Part shown: piece by piece, positions 54,314 to 63,953 of the stretch
Layout of the letters: every line of letters starts with the position of its first letter
Numbering within the stretch: position 1 is the first letter of the stretch
Origin: Haladaptatus sp. R4
Lineage (GTDB): Archaea > Halobacteriota > Halobacteria > Halobacteriales > Haladaptataceae
DNA length: 64,000 nt
NCBI RefSeq assembly: GCF_001625445.1
Contig: NZ_LWHG01000011.1
Span: 248,001 to 312,000, forward strand
Direction: 5' to 3'
Position numbers and translations under genes: made by a program
Notes under the pieces: model-generated
Seen by the model: only the letters and a program-made list of their open reading frames with translations
What the model was told of the DNA's origin: nothing
The model's database searches: none

Positions 54314-56647
54314 TCAGTCGTCGTCCCAGAACCGTTCCAACCCGAACGAGAGCATGTCCGGGCTGACCGGTTGAAACTCCTCCCGTTCGACGGGCGGGAA
54401 GAACTCCCTGACGCTGTTCCACGATTCGCGGGCGTATCGCCCGTCGACCAGCACTCGAATTCCCCGTTCGTCGGAGCCACGAATGACTCGTCCCAGCGCC
54501 TGCCGTGCTTTTCTGACGGCCGGAACGGTCAGCGCGTAGGTGAACCCGTCACCGAACTGTCGTTCGTAGGCGGTTCGAACCGCTTTCGTCCGCGGACTGG
54601 CGGTGTTGATGATGGGTACACCGCAGACGACGGCGGCCCGGAGTCGGTCACCACGGTAATCGACGCCCTCGGTCAGCGTGCCGCGTAGGCTCGTAACCAG
54701 TACTTTCGCCTCGCCGCCGAAGAACTCGTCTTTCAGATTCTCGGTCGCCTCGTCCGCGCTGCTCTCGTCCAGCAACACCGGCTTGTCCACCGTGTTCCGC
54801 AAGTGTTCGGCAGCCCACGTCGCCTCCGCGTAGTTCGGCATGCCGACGAGGACGTTGCCCGGCGAACGCGCCACGTCCCGAATCGCGTCGGCGTACACCT
54901 GCCGCGTCCCCGTCTCGTCGCCCGGCGCGCCGCGGTTGTCGTAGGTGAACTTCGGTGCGTCCACCGCGAAACTCTCACGGTTCGATTCGGGGAAGTTCAA
55001 GCCGTAGGTCCGTTCTACGATCGGTCTGCCGTCCTTCTCCAGATGACCGAGTCCGGACACTTCCTCGAAAATCTCGATCGGTTCGAGCGTCGCGCTCATC
55101 AGGATACCGCCGCCGAACTTCCCGAGTTCCTCACCGATGGCGTCGCTCGGGACGCAGTTCTGCATGGCGAGTTGGGCGTTGTACGCCCGTCGCCACGAAT
55201 CGTTGGGCTCGCGGTCGTTCCACGTCCGTTCGAGGACGATCTCGCGGAAGTACTTCTCGTGGTCGTTGCGGTACCACTCACCCAGCGCACGCCCGGCGGG
55301 CAACGCGGCGCGTTCCCTGTCCTCGTCCTCGGCTTCATCGAGAATGCGGGCGACGACCGCCCCGACGGCCTCCGCACGCGCCCACGTCCCGCCGTTGTAG
55401 CCTCGATTTTCCGCCCACTCCGAAATCTCGTCCTGTCCCGGAACGGTCGGGTCACGCAGCGGAATCTCTTCATCGGGGAGGTCGGTGATGTTCGCCCGCC
55501 ATCCCTTGTGTTCGCGCTCCAGGTGTTTCCGCACGCGCCGGTCGATCTCCTCGCGCAGTTCGCCGATGAACTCGCGGGTCTCCTCCAGTTCGAACAGCGT
55601 GACGCTCGCGTCTTCGAGTTCCGCCCGGACGAGGTCGGCGTCGGCGGTCATGTGTCCGGAATCATCGTCGTCGAACTTGACGGGTTGAATGACTCGTGTG
55701 AGTTCTGATTCGGCGTCACGGAGCGTCGAATCGCCGACCGACTGGCTCACGAGGTCGCGGACGCGCGGTTCCAGCATGTGCGCTTCGTCGCAGACGAGGA
55801 ACGTCGAGTCGTCGATGAGTGCGCCCGTGAACGTCGCCGCCGTCACCGGGTCGAAGGCGTGGTAGTAGTTTCCGACGACGACCTCGACGTGGCCCAACAG
55901 CGCGCCCATCATCGAGTGCGGGCAGGTGCCCCACTGCACCGAGTTGGCCACCAAATCGTCGGGTTCGATGAGGCCCATGCTCTCGAAGTCGAACGGAACT
56001 GCCTCGATGGGGTCGCCATCTTCGGGCATATCCTCCAAGAACTGCGCGTAGAACGGGCAGTACTCCACGTCGTTGTACTCCGGCATCCGCGGCGGGTACG
56101 GCGTCGGTTCCCCCGCCGTTTCGAGGTAGGACGCGGCGGCCCCTCCCTTGCCACTGTCGGCCAGTCCCGTCTGCTGTGTTCTGGCTTGCGAGGCGAGATT
56201 TTGGGCCGTGACGGAACCTCCTTCGCCGGTCAGGTCTCGGGTGCGCTCCCGGAGGCCCTCACAGCGGTCGTACACCGACTGGCTGTCGATGTCGCCCGCA
56301 TTTTCGCGGCTGTACGGGCACACGTCGGCCTTCCCGACGAGGGTCAGCGCCGATATAGGGTTCCAGTCGTCGGGCAGGTTCGCGTTGATGGTCTTCAGGT
56401 CGGTTTCGAACTGGCGGAGTTGTTGTTTCACGCTCGTCAGCACGAACACGCGCTCGTACTGGCTGTCCGGGTCGCGGACGAGATCGAGTCCGGCCGTCAG
56501 CGCCAGCATGGTCTTGCCAGTCCCGCAGGCACCTTCGATGACGGTAAAGCCGTCGTCGCGGGCGGTTTCGATGGCCGTCTCGATACCGTCCCGTTGCTCG
56601 TCGTATGGCTCGTCGTGTCCGAATATCGTCCGCCAGTCCGACATCAT
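54314..56647 (-). CDS. XPD/Rad3-type ATP-dependent DNA helicase
   Basis: A 777-residue superfamily 2 helicase. IEGACGTGKTMLALTAGLD is motif I near 38-50, FLVCDEAHMLEPRVRDL is motif II, and LVTSLRGTLTEGVDYRGDRLRAAVVCGVPI with RKARQALGRVIRGSDERGIRVLVDGRY are the C-terminal motifs V and VI. Cysteines in the arch region (DVCPYSRE, DRCEGLRER, YCPFYAQF, GTCPHSMM) fit the 4Fe-4S cluster of XPD. It would unwind DNA 5' to 3' in repair or transcription. Confidence 0.92.
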   Translation of the reverse strand: MMSDWRTIFGHDEPYDEQRDGIETAIETARDDGFTVIEGACGTGKTMLALTAGLDLVRDPDSQYERVFVLTSVKQQLRQFETDLKTINANLPDDWNPISALTLVGKADVCPYSRENAGDIDSQSVYDRCEGLRERTRDLTGEGGSVTAQNLASQARTQQTGLADSGKGGAAASYLETAGEPTPYPPRMPEYNDVEYCPFYAQFLEDMPEDGDPIEAVPFDFESMGLIEPDDLVANSVQWGTCPHSMMGALLGHVEVVVGNYYHAFDPVTAATFTGALIDDSTFLVCDEAHMLEPRVRDLVSQSVGDSTLRDAESELTRVIQPVKFDDDDSGHMTADADLVRAELEDASVTLFELEETREFIGELREEIDRRVRKHLEREHKGWRANITDLPDEEIPLRDPTVPGQDEISEWAENRGYNGGTWARAEAVGAVVARILDEAEDEDRERAALPAGRALGEWYRNDHEKYFREIVLERTWNDREPNDSWRRAYNAQLAMQNCVPSDAIGEELGKFGGGILMSATLEPIEIFEEVSGLGHLEKDGRPIVERTYGLNFPESNRESFAVDAPKFTYDNRGAPGDETGTRQVYADAIRDVARSPGNVLVGMPNYAEATWAAEHLRNTVDKPVLLDESSADEATENLKDEFFGGEAKVLVTSLRGTLTEGVDYRGDRLRAAVVCGVPIINTASPRTKAVRTAYERQFGDGFTYALTVPAVRKARQALGRVIRGSDERGIRVLVDGRYARESWNSVREFFPPVEREEFQPVSPDMLSFGLERFWDDD

Positions 56648-56703
56648 TCTGTCTCTGTTTCCCCCCTGCTTAGGGCTGTTGTCCTGAGTTGCTCCCGTCT
56701 CGG

Positions 56704-56711
56704 TATTTAAA
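56704..56711 (-). promoter_or_regulatory. TATA box upstream of the XPD-type helicase
   Basis: TATTTAAA (minus strand TTTAAATA) lies 57-64 bases before the start at 56647, implying a short untranslated leader of about 30 bases. Confidence 0.5.
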
Positions 56712-56840
56712 CCTCAGCACGGGGCGGAAGTGATGCTGCGAAACGGAGTTGGTAGAATGCGATGAGTCGTACTTGGTTGTTCTACGATCCCAGCGACTGG
56801 GAAGCGGACCTCAAATGCTTTCTCCCCTCTTATCACCGAC

Positions 56841-57236
56841 TCAGTAGCTTCCCCCACCAAGCTCGGTGGTCGCAGTCCAGCGGTACACTGGCTCACGAAT
56901 CTGTTCGCGGGCGGATTCGGGGAGGTGCCGGAACATCGCCACCGCGTAGCGCGACGGGTCGTCGAGTCGGGCGAGGGTTTCCTCCATGGCCGCGCCACAC
57001 GAGTACACCCGCTCGTCGGTGAGCAGGTGGGCGCACGACTCGAAGTCGGGTGGGGGGCGGGCGCGCTGGTCGGGCGTGAGGTCGGCGAAGCCGACGAGTT
57101 CGAACTCGCCGTGCGCGTCGGCGTACTCGGCGACCCACGTGCAGAAGCCACAATCGTCGTCGTAGACGAGTCGAGGCGGTGACGGAGGGACCGATGTCGA
57201 CGATGGCCGCGATGCCGACGAGAATCGTTCTCCCAT
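56841..57236 (-). CDS. DCC-type thiol-disulfide oxidoreductase (DUF393)
   Basis: A 131-residue thioredoxin-fold protein. RLVYDDDCGFCTWVAEYAD has the DxDC-x-x-C signature of the DCC (DUF393) family, with CGFC as the redox pair. AHLLTDERVYSCGAAMEETLARL and a terminal VYRW are usual for the family. The first 20 residues are Ser/Pro-rich and may not be translated. No partner is adjacent. Confidence 0.85.
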   Translation of the reverse strand: MGERFSSASRPSSTSVPPSPPRLVYDDDCGFCTWVAEYADAHGEFELVGFADLTPDQRARPPPDFESCAHLLTDERVYSCGAAMEETLARLDDPSRYAVAMFRHLPESAREQIREPVYRWTATTELGGGSY

Positions 57237-57418
57237 ATCCGTCCATTCGAGGGTCGCTCGGATACGATTTCTGGCGACAAGATACGGGCTACAATACCGC
57301 TCCGTTTAGGAGTCATGTGTCAGCAATCCACACGCTATCGTTCCGAACGCTTACCTGATTTATCAGTAAACGAACTCCTACCCGAGTCTTTATTTAGGAG
57401 GTGGTATATAAATTACCC

Positions 57419-58351
57419 ATGCGCCGTAGAAGATTTCTGACGGCGTCCGGAGCGACACTCGGCTGGGGGGCCTTGGCGGGGTGTACGGGTTCCGGACCGA
57501 ACAGCGGCGGGAATGGGGATAGCTCGAAGAACAAATCGAAGGGCGGGTCGGGTAACGCTACCGAATCGACTTCGGACGGCACCGACGACGGGAGCGCCGA
57601 CAGTGGTGGAATCACCACTGCCAACGGCTTCCAACTCGTGTCCGCGAAGGTACCGAAGAAGGTCACGATGGGGAAGCAGTTTACGCTCAAACTCACCATC
57701 AAAAACGTCGGTGACAGTTCGAAGGCGTTCGAATCCGCGGTGTCGGTCGAAGGCAACGCGCCGGGGTCCCAGCAAATGGGACACATCCAAACCGACAAAA
57801 TCGCGCCGGGGAAGACGACGACGTGGTCCACCAAACTCACGTATCCGTACGTGGCGACGGTCAACTACCACATCGCGGAACTGAAGAAGACGTTCTCCAT
57901 CGATATCGTCGGCGAAACGCTCTCCTTCGGCGAGTCGTTCCTCAGTCCGAACGAGATCGCCGTGACGGTGCAGGATGTCACCCTCACCGACCACTATCGC
58001 TACAAACCGGACAGCGGCGGGTCGGAGGATGTGGAGGCCAGCGACGGCAGCCAGTGGGCCTTCGTGACGGTGAAAGCCGAAAACAAGTTCCGAATGAAAC
58101 AGACGCTTCCGATGGGCAATCAGTTCGTCCTCCATACAGGAGGGAAGAAGATCAAACCGACGGACCACATCGCCAAGGAAGACGGGAAGTACAAGGTGAA
58201 CAAGTTTGGCGACCGAACCGTCGCCTCCGGCGAGAGTCTCGCCGGGTGGCTCGCCTACGAACTCCCTGCGGACGTCTCGGAGCAGGACATAACCATCGAG
58301 TGGCACGGTAACGACGACGAAGGCTCGTGGTGGACACGCTGGAACCAGTAG
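57419..58351 (+). CDS. Tat lipoprotein with DUF4352-like domain
   Basis: A 310-residue exported lipoprotein. MRRRRFLTASGATLGWGALAGC is a Tat lipobox, followed by a Gly/Ser/Asp linker to about residue 65. Two beta-sandwich segments follow: FTLKLTIKNVGDSSKAFESAVSVEG and ISLPNEIAV-like FLSPNEIAVTVQDVTLTDHYRYK with QWAFVTVKAENKF, the latter resembling DUF4352. A TATA element CTTTATTTAG lies at 57388-57397, 22-31 bases before the start. The role is unknown, probably a surface binding protein. Confidence 0.8.
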   Translation: MRRRRFLTASGATLGWGALAGCTGSGPNSGGNGDSSKNKSKGGSGNATESTSDGTDDGSADSGGITTANGFQLVSAKVPKKVTMGKQFTLKLTIKNVGDSSKAFESAVSVEGNAPGSQQMGHIQTDKIAPGKTTTWSTKLTYPYVATVNYHIAELKKTFSIDIVGETLSFGESFLSPNEIAVTVQDVTLTDHYRYKPDSGGSEDVEASDGSQWAFVTVKAENKFRMKQTLPMGNQFVLHTGGKKIKPTDHIAKEDGKYKVNKFGDRTVASGESLAGWLAYELPADVSEQDITIEWHGNDDEGSWWTRWNQ

Positions 58352-58352
58352 G

Positions 58353-59144
58353 CTAGTTCCACGCGGCCGCGTCCGGGTCGATAACTCTTTTTTGACGGTC
58401 GATTGCCGCGATAGCGTCCATGTCCTCGACGTCGAGTTCGAGGACGGAGCGGTTTTGCCGGAGGTGGTCCTCACCGGTCGCCTTCGGAATGGGGACGACG
58501 TTGCCCAGTCCCTGCAACCACGCGATGCTGACTTGGCTCGGCGTCGAATCGTGCTTTTCGGCGATGTCCTGAAGTTCGGGGACATCCCCGACACCGCCCC
58601 GCATGAGCGGCGAGTAGGCGACGAGCGTCATGTCGTGGTCCGATGCGTACGCTCGCAGTTCCTCCTGTTGGAGCAGCGGATGCATCTCGACCTGATTGGC
58701 GACGATGGGGGCATCGAGCAGACCACGGGCCTCGTCCAGCAGTTCGGGCGTGAAGTTACTCACGGCGATGTCGGTGGCGGTTCCATCCTCGCACAACTCG
58801 TCGAACGCCGGGAGCGTGTCCTCCGCGTCGTAGGCCTCCATCGGCCAGTGGACGTACAGTAGATCGACGTACGCCGTCCCGAGTTTGTCGAGGCTTTCGT
58901 CCACGCTCGAAAACACGTCGTCGTACGCGAGGTTGGCCGGGAGAACCTTCGTGGCGAGGAAGATATCCTCACGGGACACGTCCGAACGGGCGATTCCGTC
59001 GCCGACACCCGCCTCGTTCTCGTACATCTGTGCGGTGTCGATGTGTCGGTAACCGACGTCGAGCGCCGTCCGGATCGTCTCGGCGCACTGCTCGGGATCC
59101 TTGTTTTGGGACGTTCCCAACCCAGGCGATGGAATCTCTATCAC
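58353..59144 (-). CDS. Aldo/keto reductase
   Basis: A 263-residue (alpha/beta)8 reductase using NAD(P)H. The catalytic tetrad is visible: D and Y in HIDTAQMYENEAGVG, K in FLATKVLP, and H in VDLLYVHWP. The start is GTG at 59144 (VIEIPSPGLGTSQNKDPEQ), where the family begins; ATG starts further upstream add non-conserved, Arg-rich sequence. The C terminus VPIPKATGEDHLRQNRSVLEL binds the cofactor phosphate. The substrate is unknown. Confidence 0.9.
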   Translation of the reverse strand: MIEIPSPGLGTSQNKDPEQCAETIRTALDVGYRHIDTAQMYENEAGVGDGIARSDVSREDIFLATKVLPANLAYDDVFSSVDESLDKLGTAYVDLLYVHWPMEAYDAEDTLPAFDELCEDGTATDIAVSNFTPELLDEARGLLDAPIVANQVEMHPLLQQEELRAYASDHDMTLVAYSPLMRGGVGDVPELQDIAEKHDSTPSQVSIAWLQGLGNVVPIPKATGEDHLRQNRSVLELDVEDMDAIAAIDRQKRVIDPDAAAWN

Positions 59145-59566
59145 GAACTCGGAGAAGGACGCGAGAGCGAAAAAGGTCCGTATCGCGGAAGCGAGGGTGG
59201 GGTAGGCGTCCCTTCCGTTTCGTCCCGCCCCATTCTCCCTCGTCACCACTTTCGCTCTCGAACAGAACTTTCGACGTCCTCCGCTTCCCCGTTCCACCGG
59301 AAACTGTGGGGTAGCAAAAATCCCGAAAAATCGCATGTCTGACGCCTGTCGTCCGCCGATTACCCCTCCTCGAAAACTGCCCTTTTCGACCGTCGTTTTC
59401 GACCGCGGGGGTGGGGTTTGTGAGTCCGTGACGAACCCCTCCGTTTCCGGTGGAAAAGTTACACCGGGGTTTCCCGTCGGTTGTGTTTCGTTTGCAACCG
59501 GATTTCGATGGATCAAGGCCATCGTTTCCGGTGGAACCCCACCGTAAAACGCTCCGCGCCCTCGAT
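59145..59566. other. Intergenic region with a 14-bp inverted repeat
   Basis: About 420 bases without a supported gene. GTTCCACCGGAAAC at 59291-59304 is the exact complement of GTTTCCGGTGGAAC at 59524-59537, and a third related copy, GTTTCCGGTGGAAA, lies at 59443-59456. The region includes the promoter of the reductase. Open frames are basic and unlikely. Confidence 0.6.
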
Positions 59567-59722
59567 TCATGAACGGTATTTGTACAGACCGAACGAGAAC
59601 ACGAGAAAGAGCGGGATGATCGGCGCGACGACATCTAGCGGGAGCAAAACGAGCAGTACCGCGGAGACGACGACGAATTGGAGGGCGACGAAGACACTGA
59701 AGGCTTCTCGTTGTGTAGCCAT
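59567..59722 (-). CDS. 51-residue membrane protein
   Basis: The frame reads MATQREAFSVFVALQFVVVS then AVLLVLLPLDVVAPIIPLFL and VFSFGLYKYRS. Two helices span about 8-28 and 31-46, with a positive C terminus. ATG at 59722 is preceded on the minus strand by a TATA-like element (ATAAAACG) about 25 bases upstream. It resembles many two-helix haloarchaeal proteins of unknown function. Confidence 0.65.
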   Translation of the reverse strand: MATQREAFSVFVALQFVVVSAVLLVLLPLDVVAPIIPLFLVFSFGLYKYRS

Positions 59723-59787
59723 TCGTCTATCGTCCTTTCTTGTCCCGTTTTATGAATGTATTCCCGAAGAATCAACTACCCGACCGA

Positions 59788-60255
59788 TCAGTAAAATCGA
59801 CCGGTTTCCGCGCCGCAGTCCGAACAGATGGTGACGAGCGCTTCCTTGTCGCCGACCATCTCTATCTCGTTCTGCGTTCGTTCGCCACACTCCGGACAGT
59901 CGCGATACATCTCCACGTTTTCGGTGTCGCGCGGCGCGCCAAGCGCAAGGGCGACGACGCGGTCGTCACCTTCGTTGACGCCACGTTGGAACTCGCCGCG
60001 CGCGAAGCGAATCGCTTCGCCCGCTCCGACGACCACGTCGCCGTCTTCGGTTTCGAACGTCGCGGTGCCGGACTGGATGTAGAAGACTTCCTCCTGGTCG
60101 TCGTGTGCGTGATACCCGAACGCGAAACTGTCTCCCGGTGCGAGTTCGTAGTAGTTGATGGCCATGTCCTCCGTTCCGAGCGCCTTCGAAACCGGCCGTC
60201 GAACGTCCGCCGCGCTCATCTGCCCCGCTACGTCCTCGACGTGGACTTTCTCCAT
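59788..60255 (-). CDS. Cupin-domain protein with C-terminal zinc ribbon
   Basis: A 155-residue protein. A cupin barrel (residues about 35-105) shows FGYHAHDDQEEVFYIQSGTATFETEDGD, with metal ligands His, His and Glu, and the second motif GEFQRGVNEGDDRVVALALG. It is followed by a zinc ribbon, CPECGERTQNEIEMVGDKEALVTICSDCG. The substrate is unknown. The gene stands alone, divergent from the ferredoxin. Confidence 0.85.
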   Translation of the reverse strand: MEKVHVEDVAGQMSAADVRRPVSKALGTEDMAINYYELAPGDSFAFGYHAHDDQEEVFYIQSGTATFETEDGDVVVGAGEAIRFARGEFQRGVNEGDDRVVALALGAPRDTENVEMYRDCPECGERTQNEIEMVGDKEALVTICSDCGAETGRFY

Positions 60256-60402
60256 GCGCGTTTCTTCGTCGGTGATACCGTAAAACCTCCCACCGACTCG
60301 TTGTGGTATTTAAACCCATCGCACGCTCAAATCCCTACTCTCGCTGCTCGGGGCCTCTCCCGCCAGTTTTTAGCCCAACCTAAAAATTGAACGTGGTGCA
60401 AA

Positions 60403-60787
<385 letters not shown>

Positions 60788-60884
60788 AGACGAAAATTCT
60801 TCTTTGTGTTTTCCGCTGTCTATTTATATATCGGCCGTAAATGGCCTGTATGAATCTCCGAAGCCCTCCCCACTTACTCGATAG

Positions 60885-61271
60885 GTGGAAGCCGTGAGTC
60901 CGACGGTGGAGCGAAAATCGGACGACGTTCTCGACCTCGACCTCGACGAATCGGAATCTCCGTTCGAACCGGTCGACGTTCTCGGCACGGAGCACGAGGG
61001 TGATACGCTCACGATCTACACGATGAGCGGCGGTGGCGCGTCCCTCGTCCTCTCCGTGAAGGAAGATGCGCTCTCACACCCCGTTGCGGTCGGCGAATCC
61101 GACTTGACGACCCCGCTTCGAACCGGACTTTCGTATCTCTTCAGGGACGGTATCCGAACCGTCCGCGTCCGTGTGTCGCCCGATTCGGCTACCGATGCGC
61201 TCGCGACGCTCGACTCCGCATCCCTCTATCGCTACGACGAACTGCTGTTCACCGCGAAAATCGAAAACTAG
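60885..61271 (+). CDS. Haloarchaeal hypothetical protein
   Basis: A 128-residue soluble protein starting with GTG (60885, with GTG 60894 as an alternative). It reads DDVLDLDLDESESPFEPVDVLG, then TIYTMSGGGASLVLSVKEDAL and FRDGIRTVRVRVSPDSATDALATLDSASLYRYDELLFTAKIEN. It appears alpha/beta. A TATA-like element (tttatata) lies about 55 bases upstream. I do not recognise the family. It is convergent with the zinc protein, overlapping it by four bases. Confidence 0.7.
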   Translation: MEAVSPTVERKSDDVLDLDLDESESPFEPVDVLGTEHEGDTLTIYTMSGGGASLVLSVKEDALSHPVAVGESDLTTPLRTGLSYLFRDGIRTVRVRVSPDSATDALATLDSASLYRYDELLFTAKIEN

Positions 61272-61438
61272 TCCCTATCGGTCCCGTCGATGTCCAGTTG
61301 GTTCCGCAACTTCTCCATCATCTCCGAATCCGAGAGTGATTCGAACTGCTCCCGGAAGTGGGCATCACAGAGGCCGACCTGGACGCCATCCACTTCGGGT
61401 GCGAACGTCGCTTCTCGGTCACAGTAATGACACCGCAT
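61268..61438 (-). CDS. Small zinc protein (DUF6757-like)
   Basis: A 56-residue protein: MRCHYCDREATFAPEVDGVQVGLCDAHFREQFESL then a helix to the end. C-x2-C with a later C-x2-H (CHYC, CDAH) makes a treble-clef-like zinc site. It matches a small haloarchaeal family that I recall as DUF6757. The start at 61438 leaves the zinc site near the N terminus. Confidence 0.8.
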   Translation of the reverse strand: MRCHYCDREATFAPEVDGVQVGLCDAHFREQFESLSDSEMMEKLRNQLDIDGTDRD

Positions 61439-61490
61439 GGCCGTGATTACGTTCCCCACACAAGTCAACCCACCGTTTGTGAACGACCGC

Positions 61491-62279
61491 TCAAAGCGTG
61501 ACCGCGCTTCTGAAGTGACGGTATTCCGCCTTCGAGAGTCCGGCTTTTCCGAGCACGTCACCGTGGGCGTCGCTTCCGCCAGTCGGCACCAAGTTGTGGT
61601 CGGCAATCGCCCGCTCCAGCGGTCGCGTATCCACCTCGCGTCCGTAGGGATAGTATCGCTCGACGGCATCCAGTTCGCTGGTGAGGGCGAGCGCCGAAGT
61701 GGGGTCGTCGTACCGATACGGGTGGGCCAAACCGACGAGGCCGCTCGCGTCCGAGAGCAGTTCGACGCCGCGCTCGAACGTCGGTACGTCCCGTGCGACG
61801 TAGCACGGTCCGCCAGCGCCGATGAGTTCGTCGAACGCGCCGGAAAAATCGTACTCGGTCTCCGGATGTGCTTCGATGGCGCGAGCGATGTGCGGGCGTC
61901 CGAGCCCTTCGCGCGATTCGAGTCCGAGGTCGATATCGAGTCGGTCTTCGACGGAGTCGATGATGGCCTGTCCGCGTTCCTTGCGGTCGGCTTGCAGGCA
62001 CTCCAGTTCGTCGGCGAGTTCCGGTGTCGGATAGACGCCGTAGCCGAGCAAGTCGAGATGCTGGCCATCGGGTGCGCTCACCCGCAGTTCGATGCCGTGA
62101 ACGACCGTAACACCATCCACGACGCTGACCGGCGTCGGTAGTTCCGGATGCAGTCGGTCGTGGTCCGTGATGGCGACGACGGACACGTCCGCCGACCGCG
62201 CGGCCGCCGGAACGTCGGACAGTTCCATCGATCCGTCGGAGTTAGTGGTGTGGACGTGCAGATCCGCAAAAACGCTCAT
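61491..62279 (-). CDS. PHP-domain phosphoesterase
   Basis: A 262-residue PHP-domain protein. Metal ligands: DLHVHTTNSDGSM (H-x-H), VVAITDHDRL, a later H in VHGIELRV, and GLAHPYRY and GGSDAHGD near the C terminus. The family hydrolyses phosphoesters; small-molecule targets such as phosphorylated nucleosides or 3',5'-pAp are known for bacterial relatives. The gene stands 52 bases after the start of the zinc protein and may share its transcript. Confidence 0.9.
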   Translation of the reverse strand: MSVFADLHVHTTNSDGSMELSDVPAAARSADVSVVAITDHDRLHPELPTPVSVVDGVTVVHGIELRVSAPDGQHLDLLGYGVYPTPELADELECLQADRKERGQAIIDSVEDRLDIDLGLESREGLGRPHIARAIEAHPETEYDFSGAFDELIGAGGPCYVARDVPTFERGVELLSDASGLVGLAHPYRYDDPTSALALTSELDAVERYYPYGREVDTRPLERAIADHNLVPTGGSDAHGDVLGKAGLSKAEYRHFRSAVTL

Positions 62280-62446
62280 GTCCTTCCTCCGGTAGCTCGA
62301 ACGAAGGTGTTTGTGGTTCGACCGGCGATTTTTGCGGGACGGAGCGGCGACGATGCATCGTATCTATACCGATTGTACATCCTTATATTCTCCGTACCCC
62401 CTTGGCGGAAATGTTTATAATGGTCTTTGGTTTAGAACTGTTCGTA

Positions 62447-62731
62447 ATGACGCTCAAGAACGCAAGCCAACTGCTCGATGACCATCAGTATCCGACCGAC
62501 ACGGAACGGTTGATCGCGTCCCACGGCGACTACGTCATCGACCTCCCCAACGGGACTGAAACCCTCGAAGAGGTGTTCAGCCGTACCGGAGATGAAACGT
62601 ACGAGTCGTCACAGCAGGCCCAAGAAGCGATGTACAACGCCATCAGCCACAAGGCCATCGGTCGCCGGTACTACAGCGACCGCGACCCGACGACGATGGG
62701 AACGTCCGGTCCCGACCAAGTCTCGTTCTAG
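62447..62731 (+). CDS. Haloarchaeal DUF5789-family protein
   Basis: A 94-residue acidic protein (MTLKNASQLLDDHQYPTDTERLIASHGDYVIDLPNGTETLEEVF). The motif D-E-T-Y-x-S-x-x-x-A, then Y-N-A-I-x-H-K-A-I-G-R-R-Y-Y-S-D-R-D, is characteristic of this family as I recall it. The function is unknown; the C-terminal basic patch might bind nucleic acid. ATG 62447 is preferred to 62402. It is convergent with the DUF5784 gene, overlapping it by four bases. Confidence 0.82.
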   Translation: MTLKNASQLLDDHQYPTDTERLIASHGDYVIDLPNGTETLEEVFSRTGDETYESSQQAQEAMYNAISHKAIGRRYYSDRDPTTMGTSGPDQVSF

Positions 62732-63738
62732 ACCCAGTCGAGCGCACGGTTCAGCGACAGCGGCACCGACCCTTTTTCGTACGCTTCGATCTGTCCGGAC
62801 GGCCGAGCGCGGAAGACGACCGCGGGTCGATGACGGACGCCCGGTTGCTCGCCGACGACGGCGGCCCACTCGTCGTCCCGGAATCCGGTGCAGTCCACGA
62901 ACAACACCGCGCCGCCACCGTGCTCGCTCAGTTGCCCATTCGTCTTCGTTTCCGCGGTCTCGCGCACCGCCGCGACGGGCGTATCCGCGGCCCGCCGAGT
63001 CGGCGGACGCGGACGGGTCACTTCGACCAGCGTTGACTGGTTGCCGTCGGCGGGGTCGGCACGGAAATCGAGCGAATGGCCGGTCGTCACCTCGATTTCG
63101 GGTTCGACGGCGTACTCGGCGTCGGTCAGTATCTTCGCGACGGTGAACTCGCTCATCGTCGAACTCATGCGGTTCTCGTCGAAGTACTCGCTCGTCCCGA
63201 GTTTCGACGCCATCGTGTATCGGTAATCGTCCAGCGCACCCGTGCTGAGAAATCGCTCGTAAAACGAGAGCGCCTGGTCGCGCGTCGCGTCGGGGAATCC
63301 GGCGGCGTACTTACGGAAAAACGCTCGCGAGGTTTCGCGGCCGTCCTTCGAGAAGAAGACGGGAAGGAAGAACCACGAGAGGTAGTCGTACTCGGCCAGC
63401 CACGGCGATTCGACGGCGAGATCCGCGAGGAGTTCGCGTTGACTCCACCGCGCGATCGGATACGGAATCTCGTCGAAGGTGTACTTGTTCGTGCGCCAGA
63501 GTGCGGGCGGCGTCTCGGTGTTCCCGAGCCAGTAGGCGAGGTCGTCGTTCCAGACGAACAGCGCCACGTCGCCGTTATCCATCTCGAAACGCCGCGCCTC
63601 GAAGCCGTTCGGTTCCACGTAGTGTGGTGTCGTCGAACGCGCCCCGAGGTTCGAGTCGAGGTGCGAATACAACTCCGTCGTTATGCGGTCGTCGTCCCAC
63701 CGCTCCGTAGAGCGGCGAAAGCGGAGCGGGCTTGCCAC
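62728..63738 (-). CDS. Haloarchaeal DUF5784-family protein
   Basis: A 336-residue soluble protein read from GTG at 63738 (VASPLRFRRSTERWDDDRI). It contains EARRFEMDNGDVALFVWNDDLAYWLG, TPPALWRTNKYTFDEIPYPIARW and a C-terminal VLFVDCTGFRDDEWAAVVGE. The C-terminal half, with FRADPADGNQSTLVEVTRP, may be a nuclease-like fold (E-x-x-x near a strand), which is only a guess. The family name is from memory; function unknown. Confidence 0.78.
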   Translation of the reverse strand: MASPLRFRRSTERWDDDRITTELYSHLDSNLGARSTTPHYVEPNGFEARRFEMDNGDVALFVWNDDLAYWLGNTETPPALWRTNKYTFDEIPYPIARWSQRELLADLAVESPWLAEYDYLSWFFLPVFFSKDGRETSRAFFRKYAAGFPDATRDQALSFYERFLSTGALDDYRYTMASKLGTSEYFDENRMSSTMSEFTVAKILTDAEYAVEPEIEVTTGHSLDFRADPADGNQSTLVEVTRPRPPTRRAADTPVAAVRETAETKTNGQLSEHGGGAVLFVDCTGFRDDEWAAVVGEQPGVRHRPAVVFRARPSGQIEAYEKGSVPLSLNRALDWV

Positions 63739-63953
63739 GGGATGACCTAGTAACCGAGAATGTTTACGTGTTATGCACCACACCGGTCGTCACGACTACA
63801 TCTCTCCTCTCAGTTCCGTCGTCTTTTCCATCGGTTCGTCCGCTCCGTTTCTTCGAGTACCTCCTTCCGTCTGACGATAGTCCATCGTGAACGTATGATG
63901 TGATTATCCGTTACATTAATAACTGCCCCTCGCCAAGTATGGGTGTGGTTGTC

